Part shown: positions 32,101 through 44,300 of the stretch, in pieces
Position numbering within the stretch: the stretch's first letter is position 1
Layout: every line of letters begins with the position of its first letter
Origin: Sarcocystis neurona
Taxonomy: Eukaryota; Apicomplexa; Conoidasida; Eucoccidiorida; Sarcocystidae
NCBI GenBank assembly: GCA_000727475.1
Contig: KL647304.1
Span: forward strand, 1,737,217-1,801,216
DNA length: 64,000 nt
Reading direction: 5' to 3'
Translations under genes and position numbers: made by a program
The notes under the pieces: generated by a model
The model's input: the letters and a program-made list of their open reading frames with translations, nothing else
Databases searched by the model: none
What the model was told of the DNA's origin: nothing

Positions 32101-35100
32101 TAAGCTTCTTCACAGTTGCGAAGCGCAGCGAGTCTGTACGAAGTCTCCATAAAAAATGTGTTTCTTTGCCAGACTAGTGAGCACAAACGCGCATTTTACT
32201 AGTACACGTGATGTCGGGTGGACACAACGGAACAGATGGCGTGACGCTGTGGCTCGCGCTGTATCCTGCGGAGCGCAGCTGCATTTGTTAATGCCTTGAA
32301 ACGTAGGGGTAGGACAAGACGAGGCATCCCCCCGCGATGTGCTGAAATACAGGGACTTATAGCGCCGGAACTAAAAAAGGGTACAACACCTTTTGTACGA
32401 CTGCGGTTCTGCAAGCCTACACAGGCAGGGAGGGCAGAAAGTCAGCACACTAGGACGAGGGAACATATACAGAGGAGAGAGACGCCAAAAAGGATGGACG
32501 TATCTTATTCTCACGTACACACACATACACACATATATATATGCTTAAGACGCAGGGATACGATATATGGAGATATGCATCTGCGAAAGAGACAGGCGCA
32601 CACACACAGTAGCGAAGAGAGATACACGGACGCTTCCTCACATATACATAAATATATATATATATATATGTATTTGTGTACGTATAGGGCACACACACAC
32701 ACACACAGTGGTGGAGAGATACACATACGCTTTCCCATATATATATATATACATACGTATATACAATAAAAAATGTATTTGTGTATGTATGGGGAGAAAT
32801 ATGGATAGTACGTACATATAAAATGACAAAATGGAGAGGGAGAGAAAGCGAACTATGCGTTCACAGGTAGAGAATGCGTAACCTGTACACAAGATTACAC
32901 CTAGGTGAGTGTCTCCCCGTCCGCGCAAAGAGCAGGTAGGTATCGAGGAGGTAGCACATCTAAGGTTCGCTGTACACATATATATGTATATATATATATA
33001 TATGTATATAGAGAGACAGAGACAGAGAGACAGAGACAGCGATACACGTGTTGTGCAGATAGTGTATAGATGGGTCTGATAGAAAAGATACATATTAGAC
33101 GTCTCACACTGATTATCCGCAACAGAGCACGCATTTAAAAATCTAGTTTTTTTTCCTAAGTGTCGTGCCCACATAGATGCAGGCCACTGGTGAGAACTCA
33201 TCTGCCAGCCGTTAACACTAATATCCATCTGTTTGAGATTCTCGTCGATTTACGAAGGAAACGACCCCCTTTTCTTCGGACTTACCCGCTGTTAATCCCT
33301 GTGTACCTCTCAACATTGAGAGCGTGTACTGTGTGGGTCAACGACAGTGCAGGAGAAACACACAACAGCTTCTGCAGAGAAACAACCTGTTAAGACCAAA
33401 TGTTTTCACTGCTATACGGCAATACCAAACTGGTTCACAACACACATCGCATTGCTGCATCACTGCACAGAAAGGCTACAGAGGAAGGTAAACCGTTCAT
33501 GCTCTCAATTCCTCGCTTGTCTCCCTCCGCACTTACAGAAACCGGGACCTTTGCCTCGACGAATATGTGTAACGCCGACAAAAAGACGATTTTTTAAAGA
33601 CAACCAGACAACGTATGCGCATACTTTTCTGCTGTTGGTGGAGTGTTTCAAGCGTGCACAGCGGGTGGGTACTATAGTTGATCCATCTTCTTCATTGAAA
33701 CACACACAACTGTCGCAAACCGTTCTTCGTTCTAGTTATCACCCTTTCAAACCATGTGAGACGAAGATTTGCAACGGGAAAAGAAGTCACAGTACGAGTG
33801 GCGCAGGCCGGAAACCCTCTTCCCCGTGTACGTACCTAAGACAACGAGCCGTTTCGATACAAATGGAAATCTGGAAAATGCACTCATATTGTTCGTAGAA
33901 GAACATGTCCCTCTCCCGTTGAATTTGCAGTACAAACCGGTCGTGCTTTAGAAGGTTGTAGGCCTTTTGTCTTGTAGGGGCATTCGGAGGTGTTGCTCCA
34001 CGATACTTACTTGTAGCGCACACGGCTGGACTACGCAATGTTGACAGTGACGATACATGGGAGTACTCATCACAGTGCAGCCAGTTAGGAAAACGCAACC
34101 TTGTTTCCTGACAGAATTTATGAGAAGAGATATTTCTTGTCCAAGGAGGCAGGAATGGTGTGGAAGTACGCTGAACACACGTAAGGATCAATATGCAGTG
34201 TACATTGTAAAGAGTACTGTCTCGCGTTCCTCTGGACACTTTTACAAGAGAGTGTCCTCGGGCCACTCAACATCTTAAACGCAGACACCCGTCTGTTCCG
34301 CCCTGTGTAGAACATTACACTAGGTGCAAAAGGAGGTTCTGTTTCACAGAGCGCCGTTGAGGAAGACGACTGCGGAAGGGCCTTTCTTCGACGTAACCAG
34401 AAACTAATACGAGGATAGTCGGCAACGTCTTGCACACAGTCAGCAGCCCGTTGCTCCCTTCAGCTCTCGACGTGTTCATTTCTACGCCTGCTCACAAGTC
34501 AACCAACGGAACAAAAAACGTGTCGTTCTTCACGAATTACAGTTAAGTTGTAATACACCGGATGTTCGATACCGATAATGTTCTGCCGGCACACAATCTT
34601 GCACCTGACTTGCGTAGACCATCTCCCACTAGCAGCTTTGGAGCCGCCACTGTAACGGTAACCAGGTTAAGGTAGCAGTCTCCATAATGTGCATGTATAT
34701 ATATCTATATAGATATATGTGCGCGTAACTAGTTGCATTTATTCCAGAACGCATGTAAGTATATATTCCGTATGGATCTCTATGAATGCGCAGATCGTGT
34801 ATGCACGTACGCACATAGTGTATACACATATATATATATATATGCGTATATATGTATATAGGCACACATATATATACAAATAGATAGCTGTTCATATAGG
34901 TATAGATACAGACAAACATGTAGATATACATATGCATATATATGTATATATGTGTATATATTCTGCGTAATGGGTGTTTCCGTACCTCATTCTACTGATA
35001 GGCATCCACCTGCTAGCGCTGGCTCTATGCCCAACAAGAAATTATCCTTCCTTTTGAGTACTTTTCGCCTGCTCTGACGAGTGCTAATGTACCTGTATTT

Positions 35101-37779
35101 TTCTCTTGCTACGCATGTATTCACCGTACATGTTAATGTAGCTGCGTATTTCTCCTGCTGACATTGTATATGCCGTACACAATTATATGCATAGAAACGT
35201 TTGTACGTACGTGCGTACACACACCGCATACATATTCACATAGAATTAGACGCATGCGCTCAAGGCGAATACAATTGACATTGACTGGGGGTTCTTGCGA
35301 TTCACGTGAAATTTTTTGGAAGCATCTCAGTTGCGGGTTTATAATAGCGACACATGCCTATCACAGATGAGGTCGTTGCACACATCTCCGTGCGCACGCT
35401 TGCTTACATAGAAGCATGCACATATTTTGTTGTACAGGTAAAAATATGCGTGCATCCAGGTAGACATATATCGAGGCACGTATCCTATAAGCCACAATAT
35501 ACCTGATTGTGAAGCGTTGCTGCAGGTGCTCCATCAACGGGAAGCGGCTGGGATCGCTAGGCAGAGGGCGACGAAGAACGCCTGTTACGCTAGACATTTA
35601 CGTGGGTGCAGATTGTGGCCGCCTTAATTGCAGGTTTGATGTGAACTAACCGTCCAGCACTAAGTGACTCCGTAGAGTATTAGTGCACACGCGTTTTCTC
35701 TTTACACAAAAGGACCCCGCCGTATCCGTCAGGTAATACTTGCGTGTTTATACCGTGGCGAGCTACTAATGCTCCGTCATCGCAGTGCCTGACACATATC
35801 TGGCTCCATTGCACCAGGAGCACATTTATTTTTACGCACCTTTATTCATGTTCTCGACTGAACATCATCTCCACGCGCGAGAGAAACAGCACGTGCGTGT
35901 AGTATTTTGTAGAGCACAGACTTCCTCCTTTCTCTTGTTATACGTCCTTCTTCTGTATCTGCTTCATACGCGTCGCTTCCACCTCCCCCCTCTCTGTTCA
36001 TTATCCGGCTATATCACTTCTCTTTTTCCCCTAACTTCCTTAGCTGTCATCCGCCTTCCCTTCTTTTTATGATTCGCCGTCTTCATCGTTGTTCTGCCCC
36101 CTCGCCTTCCCAGCACAAAAGTTTGGTTAGGGTCACCTCCATTCTTCTGCCGTGCATCCACAAAACGCTGGAGTAGATACGTCTCTTCGCGCCCTGCAGA
36201 TGTACACGGACGTACGTATGTATATATATATATATATACATATATACAAATATACACGTTTCTCGGCACGGGCACGTACACATACATACATACGCACATA
36301 CACACATTTGAATACTTCACGACGCCTCTGTTACTTTTGCACGGATCTTAAAAGCGGTCTTTGTGGCACTGAGAGAGACGCTCCTTACAATGCATGGGCG
36401 CCTCCTCACCTTTATCTCTCCTTCACAGGTCGACTACGTTCTCCGGTGTTGGTTCTCTACGTCCTCAGGTAACATACTGTTTTTCTCCGTCCTCTACTCG
36501 CTGGTCTGGGCCGCGTATGACTCGCGTCCCTCCTGAAGCAGAGGTGCCGTAGCATTCTTCCCAAGTTACCGCCTGGATATAGTGGCCCCGGGCCACACAG
36601 ACTCTCTGTGGGATGTGTGTACACCGTGTGCCGACCCACCCGGGTTTATAGATCTCTAACTGTGAGTGCTACGCCCGTACGCCTTCTCACGTCGTAAGCA
36701 GGAAAATACCTGCAACGCGTATCTCAACCATTGCTACTTCCGTGTGGCTACGTTCCCCCTTTCCTCACTCTTTACGCGTGCATACGTAGGGTGGCCATCC
36801 CATTATCTCTTCTAATTGTTGTTGTACCCAGTAACTTCGGTCCTCTGTGTAGACTGAACTTTGTTTGCTGCAGATTCGATGCGCGTGCTCGCACACAGTG
36901 GCAGGGCAAAAGTTTCCTAACAAATCTTCATACCCATATACAAAACCCATATTTCTCTATGAAGTATTCATACCGATGAAGACACGTCCAAGTACACGTG
37001 TGTGTGTATGTGTGTAACAATATCCATATCCTCAGGCAGGCAATACAGACTTACACATGAAAACCTGTCAGTATGCGCGTACTTGCGTACCGTTTCCCTA
37101 TTATTTGTGCGTATGTTACCCACGTTGTATCTACACGTGGACGCACACCTGCGTACATACGCGCAGAATTTACCGTCCGATTAAGCTACTCGTTTATCCC
37201 CTTCGTCATGGAGTTCAGTTGGACGCGATCGTAGTTTTGACGGTAATTCACAAACTACGAGCTCCACGTAAGATGGGCATACACGTGTTTATTCAACAAA
37301 CACATACGGCGGCTTACATTCGGGACTCCTGACAACTGTACATGTTTTATACGCACAGCCTCTCCATGACATGTTTTGTACACATACTTTCACATTCTTC
37401 CTTGGTGGATACACCAAAATGCACATACATCCACACATTTCCCACGCAGTTTTCCGCATAGACATACACAGTTGTGTCCAGCTCTCTCTGGCATTCTGCA
37501 TACGCGAGCATCATCCGTAATTCCCCAGCGATGCCCCTTACATCATGCCTTTCTATTTCAAATTTGAATTCGCGACCCCGCCCCTCTCTCTTGCGCACTA
37601 ACTTTTCGCCCGTGCTTGTGTGTGTATGTGTGTGTGTGTGTGTGTGTGTTGGGTGTGTTCTTGTGTGTGTGCGTGTGTGCGAACACACATATGTCATGTG
37701 TACAACACACTGGGTCTTTTCCATATGCTATGGTGTGTCTATACATACACACGTGTACACGGTGTTTGTGTGAAGTCTG
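29161..37779. other. Intergenic spacer between convergent flippase and HSP20 genes
   Basis: About 8.6 kb. TA/CA microsatellites occupy about 29240-30300 and occur again near 32520-33020 and 34690-34960. The rest is ordinary unique sequence. Frames of up to 183 codons occur on both strands but overlap one another, often lack ATG and match nothing I recognise. GT repeats lie at 37617-37680. Confidence 0.6.
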
Positions 37780-38694
37780 TCATTCGACGTGTATTTTTTT
37801 GACGTTCATTTTTTCCGACGGGATTTTCGGCAGGTGGACCTGAAGGACGCCGTCTTTCATAGTCGCACGAATTTCGTCTTCTCTGACGTCTTCGGGGAGG
37901 GGGAGAGAGCGTGAGAAGCTGGCCCGGTATCTTTCTTGCATGAAGTATCCCTTCTGTTGTTCCTTAGTTTCCTGTTGCTGTTCTCCGGTGATGTGCAGGA
38001 CGCCGTTCTGCACTTGAATCTTCACGTTGCTTTTGTCAATGCCGGGCACATCTGCTTGCATCAAGTATTCGTTCCCGAGATCCTGAAAATCAACGCGAGG
38101 CACAACAGCTCCCGCTGCACGCGTGAAAGGCATCATGCTCCCCCCACTAAACAAGGGAGAGTAAAACGGAGACATCGCGTCCATGCCTCCACTGCCGCCT
38201 CTGTAATAGGGCATTAAACTGCCTCCTCCCGCCGGCCGGCCGGGAACAGCCAGCGGCAAATGGCCGCTTGTTCCTGCCCGGAGAGCTGCGGGAGAGGCAA
38301 CACTCCCCCCAGCGGGACCGAGTGCAGGGTAAGGGGTCATCATACCAAAGGGTGCATAGTACAGTCGTTCCATCTCGGAACGGACGCGCTCGACATTATC
38401 CATCATTTCTGCGTAAAGTGTGTCGAGCGTGGAAAATCCCGAAAACATCCCTGGCGGCGAAAACATGGGGAATCCCCCCAACCCTGAACTATGTTCAGCA
38501 CGCTGCTGCTGCTCACCCCCTCCTTCGGTTTGAGGCTTCCCTGCAGAGCCGCCCGCTGCGCTGCGCGACATTCTGCGTCCTTCAGGAGGACTAGCAAGGC
38601 AGGCCAATCGCGAGTACGAAGGCGCGGATACAGGCAGCTCGACTAGAGCAACAGACGCGAGGAGGAGCAGAGGTACGGCGCCGGGGAATCGCAT
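37780..38694 (-). CDS. HSP20: Small heat-shock protein, HSP20/alpha-crystallin family, with probable signal peptide
   Basis: Intronless 304-residue frame. Residues 1-24 (MRFPGAVPLLLLASVALVEL...) look like a signal peptide. A Gly/Pro/Met-rich N-terminal arm with STLDTLYAEMMDNVERVRSE follows. The alpha-crystallin domain covers about residues 199-290: PRVDFQDLGNEYLMQADVPG, NGVLHITGE, RYRASFSRSLPLPEDV and MKDGVLQVHLPK. The tail has KKIHV, an I-x-V motif used in oligomer packing. Small HSPs hold unfolding proteins in an ATP-independent way; a signal peptide would put this one in the secretory pathway or, with a transit peptide, the apicoplast (inference). The frame is open upstream to an ATG at 39027, but I prefer 38694 because the signal peptide begins there. 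At 304 residues it is longer than typical 150-250-residue relatives because of the N-terminal arm. Confidence 0.93.
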   Translation of the reverse strand: MRFPGAVPLLLLASVALVELPVSAPSYSRLACLASPPEGRRMSRSAAGGSAGKPQTEGGGEQQQRAEHSSGLGGFPMFSPPGMFSGFSTLDTLYAEMMDNVERVRSEMERLYYAPFGMMTPYPALGPAGGSVASPAALRAGTSGHLPLAVPGRPAGGGSLMPYYRGGSGGMDAMSPFYSPLFSGGSMMPFTRAAGAVVPRVDFQDLGNEYLMQADVPGIDKSNVKIQVQNGVLHITGEQQQETKEQQKGYFMQERYRASFSRSLPLPEDVREDEIRATMKDGVLQVHLPKIPSEKMNVKKIHVE

Positions 38695-39500
38695 ACCGCA
38701 ACACACACTCACACAGACACACGGCAGCGGGGACAGCGCAGCAAAGAAGCAACAGATCCACGGAAAACAAACACAGAGAGGCACTGTGTGATGCCGCCAG
38801 ACAACGCTAACCTGCAGGAGTGAGTGTGGCACTACCAGCACGGCAGCAGGCAACCACGAGCTGCAACGGAGAGGAGGAACTGCAGTGTCGGAAATGCGCC
38901 CCGGGACGATGAGATGGATACCCACAATATGGGTGTTGTGGTCGGTTGCAGTTTTGAAGAATATTCCTCTTCGTCGTTTTGTTGTACTGGCCTTACTCGT
39001 CTTGAGCCAAGGGCCGGGAGTCTCCACCTTTTTCCCCTGTTGTGATATTCAGCATAGGCGAGGATGTGACACGGCTGCAGAAGTGCGAGACTGCTCACAA
39101 AAGCTTCGAAGGATAGAGACGGGTGCGTAAGAAGCACAGATCTTGACGATGGCGATGGAGTCGTCACGGCAGAAAAGAAACGGAAGCAGATGGGGCAGCC
39201 GCACGCGGCCACGAGCACCACCAAGCCACCCCACCACAAGCGAGCGCAGCTTCAACAGCCATCCCCTCTCTCCACCAGCCAGCCCATCCCACCAATGCAT
39301 CAGGCTGCGGCCTCGGCCTCCCCTTCTCTTCCAGCAGGGGAGAGAAGCAAATGACTACCCCGCATTACGAACGCTGGCGCCGCAATCAACAGCGCCACAC
39401 GCACATGAGCAGCAGGAACACTGCAGCGACGCGTCAAACAGTGGAACAACTCCTCCTTGCCACCGCATCAACGGCAAGACATCTGTGTATAGACAATAAC
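38695..39500. other. Upstream region of HSP20
   Basis: Presumed promoter and 5' untranslated region. The HSP20 frame stays open to 39027 without similarity. No clear heat-shock element array was identified by eye. Confidence 0.4.
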
Positions 39501-39529
39501 ACATCAGAGGGCCTCCGCCGCTTGTAGTG

Positions 39530-40708
39530 CTTCTACTACCCCAGCTCGTCGAGGCCGGTCTGCAGTTATTCCTGCAGCCCCTGTGACGACTTCTGCGTCT
39601 AGTTGTTTCTCTTCACCACCGTCGTGACGGAGCTTCTCAGCTGCCTCTTTGGCTGCTCCAGGGGCGTCTGCAGTCGCTGCTGCCGCTGGTGGGGTCTCGT
39701 CCGTCCTCCTGGCGAACGCCGCTCCTGTAGCAGCGGCCGTCTTTGTAGTACTTAGAACGCCATCGTGTATGCCTAGTGAGGACGAAGCAGCCTCTGCAGC
39801 CCCCGCTGCAGCCCCCGCTGCAGCCCCCGCTGCCTCAATATTGATCGCTCGCAAAGTGAATCCACCACTGCTGCTGGCTTCCGCTACTACTACTACTACT
39901 ACAGGGATTTCCACTTATGTTGCCGCTGCCCCAGCGCCGCTGGTGCGGCAGCTCGGAGGTGGACCAGTTGCTTCTGCTGCTGGTTACCGGTCTTGAACTG
40001 CTGTAGAACTCCGTGGTCCAGCCGCGCACTAACCTGGTGGTGTGCCGCTGTATAGCTTGTAATGTGGCTGCGCGCTGTAACTCCCACGATTGGGCCTGTT
40101 GGCAGATCGACATGCGTTGCGAACTGCCGCTGGAACTGCTGTGTGTCGCCGCAGGAAAGGCTACTCGACCCACTGCAGACCTCTCTCGCTCAACAAGTGT
40201 TGCGCAGCAAATGTTGTTGCATCAACTGATGTCGCTCAGGCTGTTGCACCTGTTTGTGTTTGTGATGCACCGCCGCGCGAGGTGACTGAGACAGAGCAAT
40301 CAACTAGTGCTCGCTGGGCGAGCTGCTACTGGTGCTTACACTTTTGCAGACCTGGTGCTGCCACTGCACCTCCTGGTGGTGCTTCTCTGTGTCACATCGG
40401 CTGCTGCTCTGGTCCAGTTCGCGCTGTGCACGCTGCTGCAGCTGCTATTGTCCTGCCGCGCGTGCCACTGGTAGAGCGGCCGCTCCTCCGACTGCGTCCT
40501 CGGTCTGTTTGTGTGTTCGGACGCTGCTGCGGCACCGCGTTGACTGTTGCTGTATCGGTTTTAGTCTCCTGTTCCCGTGTTTGATGCCCGCTTCCTGTTC
40601 GTAGATGAACTGCTGCTTCGCGTACGCGTAATGCAACACCGTGCGAGGTACTGCTGCTCCAACTTCGCAGCAGGAAACCGACCGCATGCTGGGCGTCATA
40701 CCCGTGTT

Positions 40709-40743
<35 letters not shown>

Positions 40744-41370
40744 GTGTTTGTGTCGGTGTCTGCACTTGCTGCTGCCGTTGCTACGCGAAAAACTTCCTGC
40801 AGTTTACTCCAAGGATGCGCCAGCGCACCAGCTGCTACGGCTGTCAATCAAGGCAACGTGGCCGTCCGCACGTGCTGCTGCTGTTGCTGCTAGTTTGACT
40901 GCCCTTTTCGGTTTGCTTCTTCTTTTGCGTCTGCCATCAAAATGCGGTGCCGTGGACTGCTGTTGATATTTCTCCTGCCTCTATTCTGTGACGCACTCGT
41001 GCCACCTGCGCGGCCTGCTTGTGCTGCTGCTCTTCCTGCTGCTGTGTTGCCGCCGGGATAACTCTGATAAACCTGCGGTCCCTGCTGCTGTTCCTTCGTG
41101 CACGTTGTAGTGGTCCTGCTGCTGCTACCACCAGTACGGGTTGTCAACAAGGAGAGTTCTTACGTGTTGCCACCGCTGTGAGAAGACGGAATTCGGCTAC
41201 CCGCTGCTGCTGCAGCGTTTCGGCCGATCGAAAATGCAGAGCATGGATTTTTCCACCCGTTGTTGCTGGAGACTACGCTCGCTGTTGCTGTTTTTCTGCA
41301 CTAAGAGTTGAGGGACATCAGAACTCACCCACACTGCGGCTGGTGCTGAAAGAAGAAGGGTGCTAAAGAA
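39530..41370 (+). other. GCT/GTT-rich region, possible decayed Ala-rich coding sequence
   Basis: In one plus-strand frame (codon starts such as 39649, 40090, 40708), long Ala/Val/Thr/Pro-rich stretches recur: GVSSVLLANAAPVAAAV, NVVASTDVAQAVAPVCV and ALVPPARPACAAALPAAV. They are separated by stop codons and by a TA microsatellite at 40722-40745. It includes a 12-bp minisatellite (CTGCAGCCCCCG) at 39796-39835. No ATG-started gene or family match is visible. It may be a relic gene or only GCTG repeat. Confidence 0.35.
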
Positions 41371-44300
41371 ACGCTCGTGTGCCACACCAGGACGAAGAAC
41401 CGCGCCAGTGCACGAGATTGCACCTGCACGGTGAATCTATAACGAAACATACATTATTTCTGCAGATCTCTTCCGAAACAGTAACTCTACAAATATGTAT
41501 TAGGGATACCTGTTAGCCTGCGTACCCGCATCGCAGCGAATCACACACATTCTATGACACAGACTGAGTCTACTCTAGCCTGCGGACCGTGTCTACGTAA
41601 CTCTCTCCCTCTCTCTCCGTATGTGTGGGATTTGCAACGCACAGGCTTACAGGTGTATAACAAGGCTGGTACGTGCCCAAAGATATGCCTGAAATATGCT
41701 TTTGTAAATCTTTACGGAGGTGTGTACACGAGTGTGTGGCTTTACCTCGACACGCTTGCACATTAAGGTATCTTCGGCGGCTGCGGAGTGACGGGAGGGA
41801 AGGGCTTGAATGCGGTGGCCACGGCCATATTCTTGGGGGGACATGAATCCTTGTGGATATTTATAAAGGGGCAGACGTGATGCACACGTGTGCATTTTTA
41901 AGCGTGTCTGCGTGTCCGGTGGTGTACTAGGTTAACACACTGCCTTCAGGTAATGCGAGAGACTGACGTGCGCCGGAGGAAGACATTTTTGCCTGTACGT
42001 GTATCTGCCCACCCTTGTGCGTAAAAATGCATATACTTGCATTCCCTTTCTCCCCTCTGCTTTTTCGTCTCGGCATCTCAACCGTGAACACAAAAAGGAG
42101 AAAGTGGAAACGATATGTGTACGTGAGCGTGTGCGAACGTCTACGCAAGCACATACGCATACTTGCATATCTGTCTCTCTCTCTTCAAATATATATGTAT
42201 ATATAAGCAGATATTCTCGGACATAGATATACGTGAATGCCTGAATATTGCGCAGCTACAGCACTTCATTTACGGCGGTGAATAATCCTATTTTTCTCTC
42301 AAAAGAACCTCCAGGCACCACCGGCGTGTCTGCACACATACAATTCCCTCAAGAGCTAAACAAAGAGAAAAGTAGAGAAAGACATATTTTCGTGCGTATA
42401 CAAAAGAGTATACACCAATGACTGTGGAACCCTCATTCCTGTATATATGTCTACGAACATTTGTAGAGGCGACCAACCTCCGTATATACGTATAGATTCA
42501 AACAGTTCGTAGCCCGCTGCCTCACAGGTACCTCTATTCATTCAGCCGTGCACATCATTTTGATGTTCTGACATTCACTCATCTACGCAGAAAGCCCGGA
42601 AACACGCAGTCGTACGAGTCTTCCTTAAAAAGCAACAGATGCGTTTCTCACAGGAGTATCCACGCGAGTATGTACATGTATATATGCACTAAAAGCACAA
42701 GAGGAAATTGACGGGAGTTCACAGGTAATACGTATAAGGGTACGGCGGCTGAAGGGATTGTGCGTTTACTTGTGGTACGCGTATTTTTTGTCGAGAAAGG
42801 GACACGCGTAAACGAACCGGTGAATATATGTAAATAGGTTCCGAAGAGGGTACGAAAAATTCAGGCACACATTCAAATATCCACGTGTGGTACCACTGAG
42901 AATCTACTTGTATATATATATATATGCACCTCCTTTGTGTCTGTGCGCTTATTCGCACGTAATATATAGGGATAATGCAGAAGGGATTGGAAGCACGTGT
43001 GTGGACGCGTAATGAGGTCACTGTACTTGACTGGCTAAATCTGTAAGGTACCTCCTTGAGCGTAAATCTCCTTTAGAAACATAGATACACTTACAAAAAG
43101 GGAAAGCAATGCGTGAAATACACTCAAGCGCATCTCCCTCTCTAAATCGTCCTCTCTCTGTCTGTATATAGATATATATGTAGGCGGGGAGAACGAGTGA
43201 CTATTTTCAGCCCGAGAAACGTGTGCACTGGTCGGCCGTAATAATTTGTATGTGCCTGAGGGTGCATCGACGGTAAGGGATACGCCAAGTATATGTGTTT
43301 GTACATAGAGAGAAAGCAGGGGAATTCATGAAAATTTGTATATATTCAAGAATTACACAGGAAAAGAGTCCCGGGGGAGTTCGCACGAAACATACGCACT
43401 GGTATGACCCCCGCGTTTCCACGTACACTGCGTACATTTTTTGTCGAGAGGGACACCTGTAAATAGACGAATATTTGTATCTATACATATTTTTTGAAGA
43501 AGGAAGAAATAATTTGGCCTCAGTGACGGTATCCTCCCATTGCGTCCGCCGCTGTACATATGACGTCCCTCTGCATACGAGACGCGAACGGATATGTATG
43601 TAGCATGTACAAGTGTATCAGCAAACGAATTTCTATGCCTGACACATACACATACATACACGTGTGAACTCTACGCATAGAGAGCAGATACTTTAGTCAT
43701 GTTATGTGCTTCGGAAACAGACACGCGCACAGATACGGCAGCTGACGGGGAGTTACACCGATTTCTGCGGATAATTCGCAGAAGGCGAACTCGACGTCTA
43801 TCGAAACATATATAACTCTATACGGGAAATACGTAGCTGTTAGTCATAACGCGTTCAATCGAGACATATAGACTTATATTTCGGGTGTAGTGGGAGATGA
43901 CTGAACAGTTTATACACATGTATGCATATGTAATACATATGCTCCTACTTACGTCTATGTAGCGCTCTTTGTAGACGCAGGGGATCCAGAGATATGTGTC
44001 TTGCAAAAACGTTTCGCTGCGTAGGAGTCTACGGAGCCGTGCCAGTGGACGAACACAGAGAGGCACAGAAAATCCTGTACAAAAGGTGTATATATATATA
44101 TGCCCAGATATAGGGGGGGACTGATCTACGTACATACATACAATCGTAGGAGAAAACCTACAATTGTGAGCCCAGATCTGTATATGTGTATAGGTAGATA
44201 GGTTGATAGAAACACAGATAGATAGATAAATAGATACATAGATGGACACCAACATATGCAAGGGTCTGCTTGTCCAGAGGAGAAATGTTGATGCATACAT

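Noticed and set aside
33347..33898. 183-codon frame with Cys and His spacing resembling a zinc finger
   Set aside because: No proper ATG start, an overlapping 159-codon frame on the other strand, and no recognisable family.
39504..39914. 136-codon Ala-rich minus-strand frame
   Set aside because: Ala-rich frames appear on both strands of GCTGCA repeats; no independent support for either.
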